Assembly: GCF_047229345.1 (NCBI RefSeq)
Contig: NZ_JBFTER010000035.1
Location: 1-41,313 of the forward strand
DNA length: 41,313 nt
Direction: 5' to 3'
From: Cellulomonas_A sp047229345
GTDB taxonomy: Bacteria; Actinomycetota; Actinomycetes; Actinomycetales; Cellulomonadaceae
The translations under genes were made by a program, and so were the position numbers. The notes beneath the pieces are model-generated. The model saw nothing but the letters and a program-made list of their open reading frames with translations, made no database searches and was not told the DNA's origin. Within the stretch, counting starts at the first letter, position 1, and each line of letters starts with the position of its first letter. Positions 40,012-41,313 of this stretch are shown in pieces.

Positions 40012-40713
40012 ATGACCCCGCGTGCCCACGCCCCGCTGCCCGACGAGTGGGCCGGCCCGATCCTCGAGCTCGTCGACCGGACCCGGGCCGCCGCGGCGCC
40101 CGCAGCCGACGACGACGGCGCCTGGGCCACCGCGGAGGCCGGACAGGAGCGCCCCCGCACCGGTCACAGGGCCGCGCGGCGCACCGCCTCCGCGGGGCAG
40201 AGCGCCGCGCACCTGCTGCGGTTCCGCGCGATCGAGGCGGTGCAGCACGGGCACGACGAGCCGTGGACGCTCGCGCTCGCGACCTCGACGGAGGCCGTCG
40301 GCTCGTGGGACTGGGACACGCGCATGCAGGTCGCGCTCGACCTGCGCCGCACGTTCCGGCACCTGCCCGCCGACGACGACACCGACGCGCGGCGGGAGAC
40401 CCGGCTCGTCGCCGCGTGGCTGACCCACTCCGACGGACCGGGGCTCGTCGTCGCGACGGGGGAGCTGTGCCGCGCGGTCCTCGCCCTCGCGCCGAGCCCG
40501 ACCGACCTCGCCGCCGCCTGGTACGCGACGCACGGGGACCGCCTGCTGCGCGAGCTCGCCGCGCGCGGGCCGGCGGTCCACCCCGACCTCGTGCGCGAGG
40601 CGGTGCGGGGGGTCGACGCCGCTCGCGTCCAGACGCGCACCCACATCGCCGACCACGTCGGCATCAGCCGCGAGGAGCTCGAGGCCCACCTCGACGGCGG
40701 CGCCGCGGACTGA
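40012..40713 (+). CDS. Hypothetical cytosolic protein
   Basis: A 233-aa soluble protein from an ATG preceded by AGGAGG. The N-terminal ~60 residues are Ala/Arg-rich and low in complexity. The core has AAHLLRFRAIEAVQHGHDEP, TEAVGSWDWDTRMQVALDLR and RRETRLVAAWLTHSDGPGLV and is mostly helical. The C-terminus (TRTHIADHVGISREELEAHL) looks like a small helix-turn-helix-like motif. I do not recognise a family. It is divergent from the ArsR operon across about 130 bp. Confidence 0.6.
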   Translation: MTPRAHAPLPDEWAGPILELVDRTRAAAAPAADDDGAWATAEAGQERPRTGHRAARRTASAGQSAAHLLRFRAIEAVQHGHDEPWTLALATSTEAVGSWDWDTRMQVALDLRRTFRHLPADDDTDARRETRLVAAWLTHSDGPGLVVATGELCRAVLALAPSPTDLAAAWYATHGDRLLRELAARGPAVHPDLVREAVRGVDAARVQTRTHIADHVGISREELEAHLDGGAAD

Positions 40714-40716
40714 CGC

Positions 40717-40754
40717 GCCGGGCCGCGCACCGGCGGTACGCCGTGTCGCCCGGC
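40717..40754 (+). terminator. Hairpin after the hypothetical gene
   Basis: GCCGGGC (40717-40723) and GCCCGGC (40748-40754) enclose a second stem CGGCG-GTA-CGCCG, just after the stop. No T-tract. Confidence 0.5.
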
Positions 40755-40877
40755 CGGGTGAGCCCCGCGCGCCGGACGGCGCGGGCGGCGCGGCAGACGG
40801 GGGATTCGTCCGCTCGGTCGGGCTCCGGGCGTTTACGGTCGTGCTGTCCGAGTTCCCGCGCGGAGGCGAGGCCCCCG

Positions 40878-41313
40878 GTGTACACGCTGTCCTCGCCGAC
40901 CGTGCTCGCGATCGACGCCGCGTGCCACCCCGCGGCGCGCGACCTGCTCGGTGCGCTCAGCGCGACGTTCCGCCTGACCGGCACCGCGCTCACGCACCTC
41001 GGGCTCGCGGCGCTCGACGTCGCGCCGGGGGAGCGTGCGGCCGCGTGGCGCTCGCTCGAGGAGGTCGACGCCCGGACCCGCACGACGCCCGCCCTGCTGC
41101 GGGACGCGGTGCAGGGCGGCCCGGGCGCGGCGCGGACGCTCGCGCGCAGCCGGCTCGGCCGCGTCGCGGACGTCGTCCGCCTCGTGACCCGCGAAGCCGC
41201 TGCGTGGCCCGACGCACCCGACGTCGCGGTGGCCGGCGGCGACGTCGTGCCGGCGCCCGCCGCCGCGGCCGCGGGGATCGTGGGTGTCTGGTGGGCGTCG
41301 CCCGACCTCGCGG
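40878..41313 (+). CDS. Hypothetical protein, 3' end cut by the window
   Basis: A GTG at 40878, 6 nt after GCGAGG, opens a frame that stays open to the right edge (145 codons, with typical GC-rich codon usage). The visible part begins YTLSSPTVLAIDAACHPAAR after the initiator. It continues with helical Ala/Leu/Arg-rich sequence (TFRLTGTALTHLGLAALDVA, RSLEEVDARTRTTPALLRDA) and ends at IVGVWWASPDLA. No domain is recognisable, and the remainder lies outside the window. Confidence 0.55.
   Translation, partial: MYTLSSPTVLAIDAACHPAARDLLGALSATFRLTGTALTHLGLAALDVAPGERAAAWRSLEEVDARTRTTPALLRDAVQGGPGAARTLARSRLGRVADVVRLVTREAAAWPDAPDVAVAGGDVVPAPAAAAAGIVGVWWASPDLA

Overview
The window is about 41 kb of very GC-rich DNA from a Gram-positive actinobacterium. 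Third codon positions are almost all G or C, GTG starts are frequent, and genes are often joined by 4-bp ATGA/GTGA/TTGA overlaps. The block rluB-tyrA-cmk-plsC-der is typical of Actinobacteria. A secreted GH81 endo-beta-1,3-glucanase with FN3 and CBM6 modules, together with the general style of the secreted enzymes, suggests Micrococcales near Cellulomonas; this placement is an inference. I see no insertion sequences, prophage, integrase or CRISPR. Long open frames opposite the genes are GC-driven shadows.

Layout. 1-6223 is a tightly coupled housekeeping operon: 23S rRNA pseudouridine synthase, prephenate dehydrogenase, cytidylate kinase, acyltransferase, GTPase Der and a polytopic membrane protein. 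It is followed by tRNA-Pro(GGG) and a strong terminator. 6533-9987 is a divergent signalling pair: a PAS-GAF-SpoIIE phosphatase facing an RsbW-like ATPase fused to a C-terminal PAS domain. 10072-14543 holds a three-gene SHOCT/DUF6325-type operon, a DedA protein, an MFS exporter and an HdeD-like protein. 14891-20487 is a co-directional group: holin-like membrane protein, large membrane protein, DUF2252 protein, divergent glucose-6-phosphate dehydrogenase and a small membrane protein. 20499-25810 runs leftward: an LCP-like protein with an N-terminal pseudo-phosphatase domain, a secreted 5'-nucleotidase, and a coupled methyltransferase/hydrolase pair. 26000-33960 holds a DoxX-like protein, a LacI-family regulator convergent on the GH81 glucanase, a small protein and a secreted metallophosphoesterase. 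34045-38788 is a leftward phospho-signalling island: RsbW-like ATPase, PAS-PAS-GAF-SpoIIE phosphatase, lipoprotein and Ser/Thr kinase. 38913-39877 is an ArsR/SRPBCC operon with a probable leaderless promoter. Two hypothetical genes close the window, the last one cut by its right edge.

How it fits together. The window carries two SpoIIE-phosphatase/RsbW-type ATPase pairs and one Ser/Thr kinase, so partner-switching and Ser/Thr phosphorylation dominate the regulation visible here. The most unusual proteins are the LCP fusion, whose LMW-PTP active-site cysteine is Gly and whose LCP arginines look degraded; the G6PD-like enzyme with Leu in place of the conserved Lys of the RIDHYLGK motif; and the ATPase-PAS fusion. 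The 5' region of the glucanase gene carries a possible leader peptide, a hairpin, nested inverted repeats and a perfect palindrome over the start codon, which together look regulatory. I found no single large, clearly unprecedented system; the candidates are listed separately as findings.
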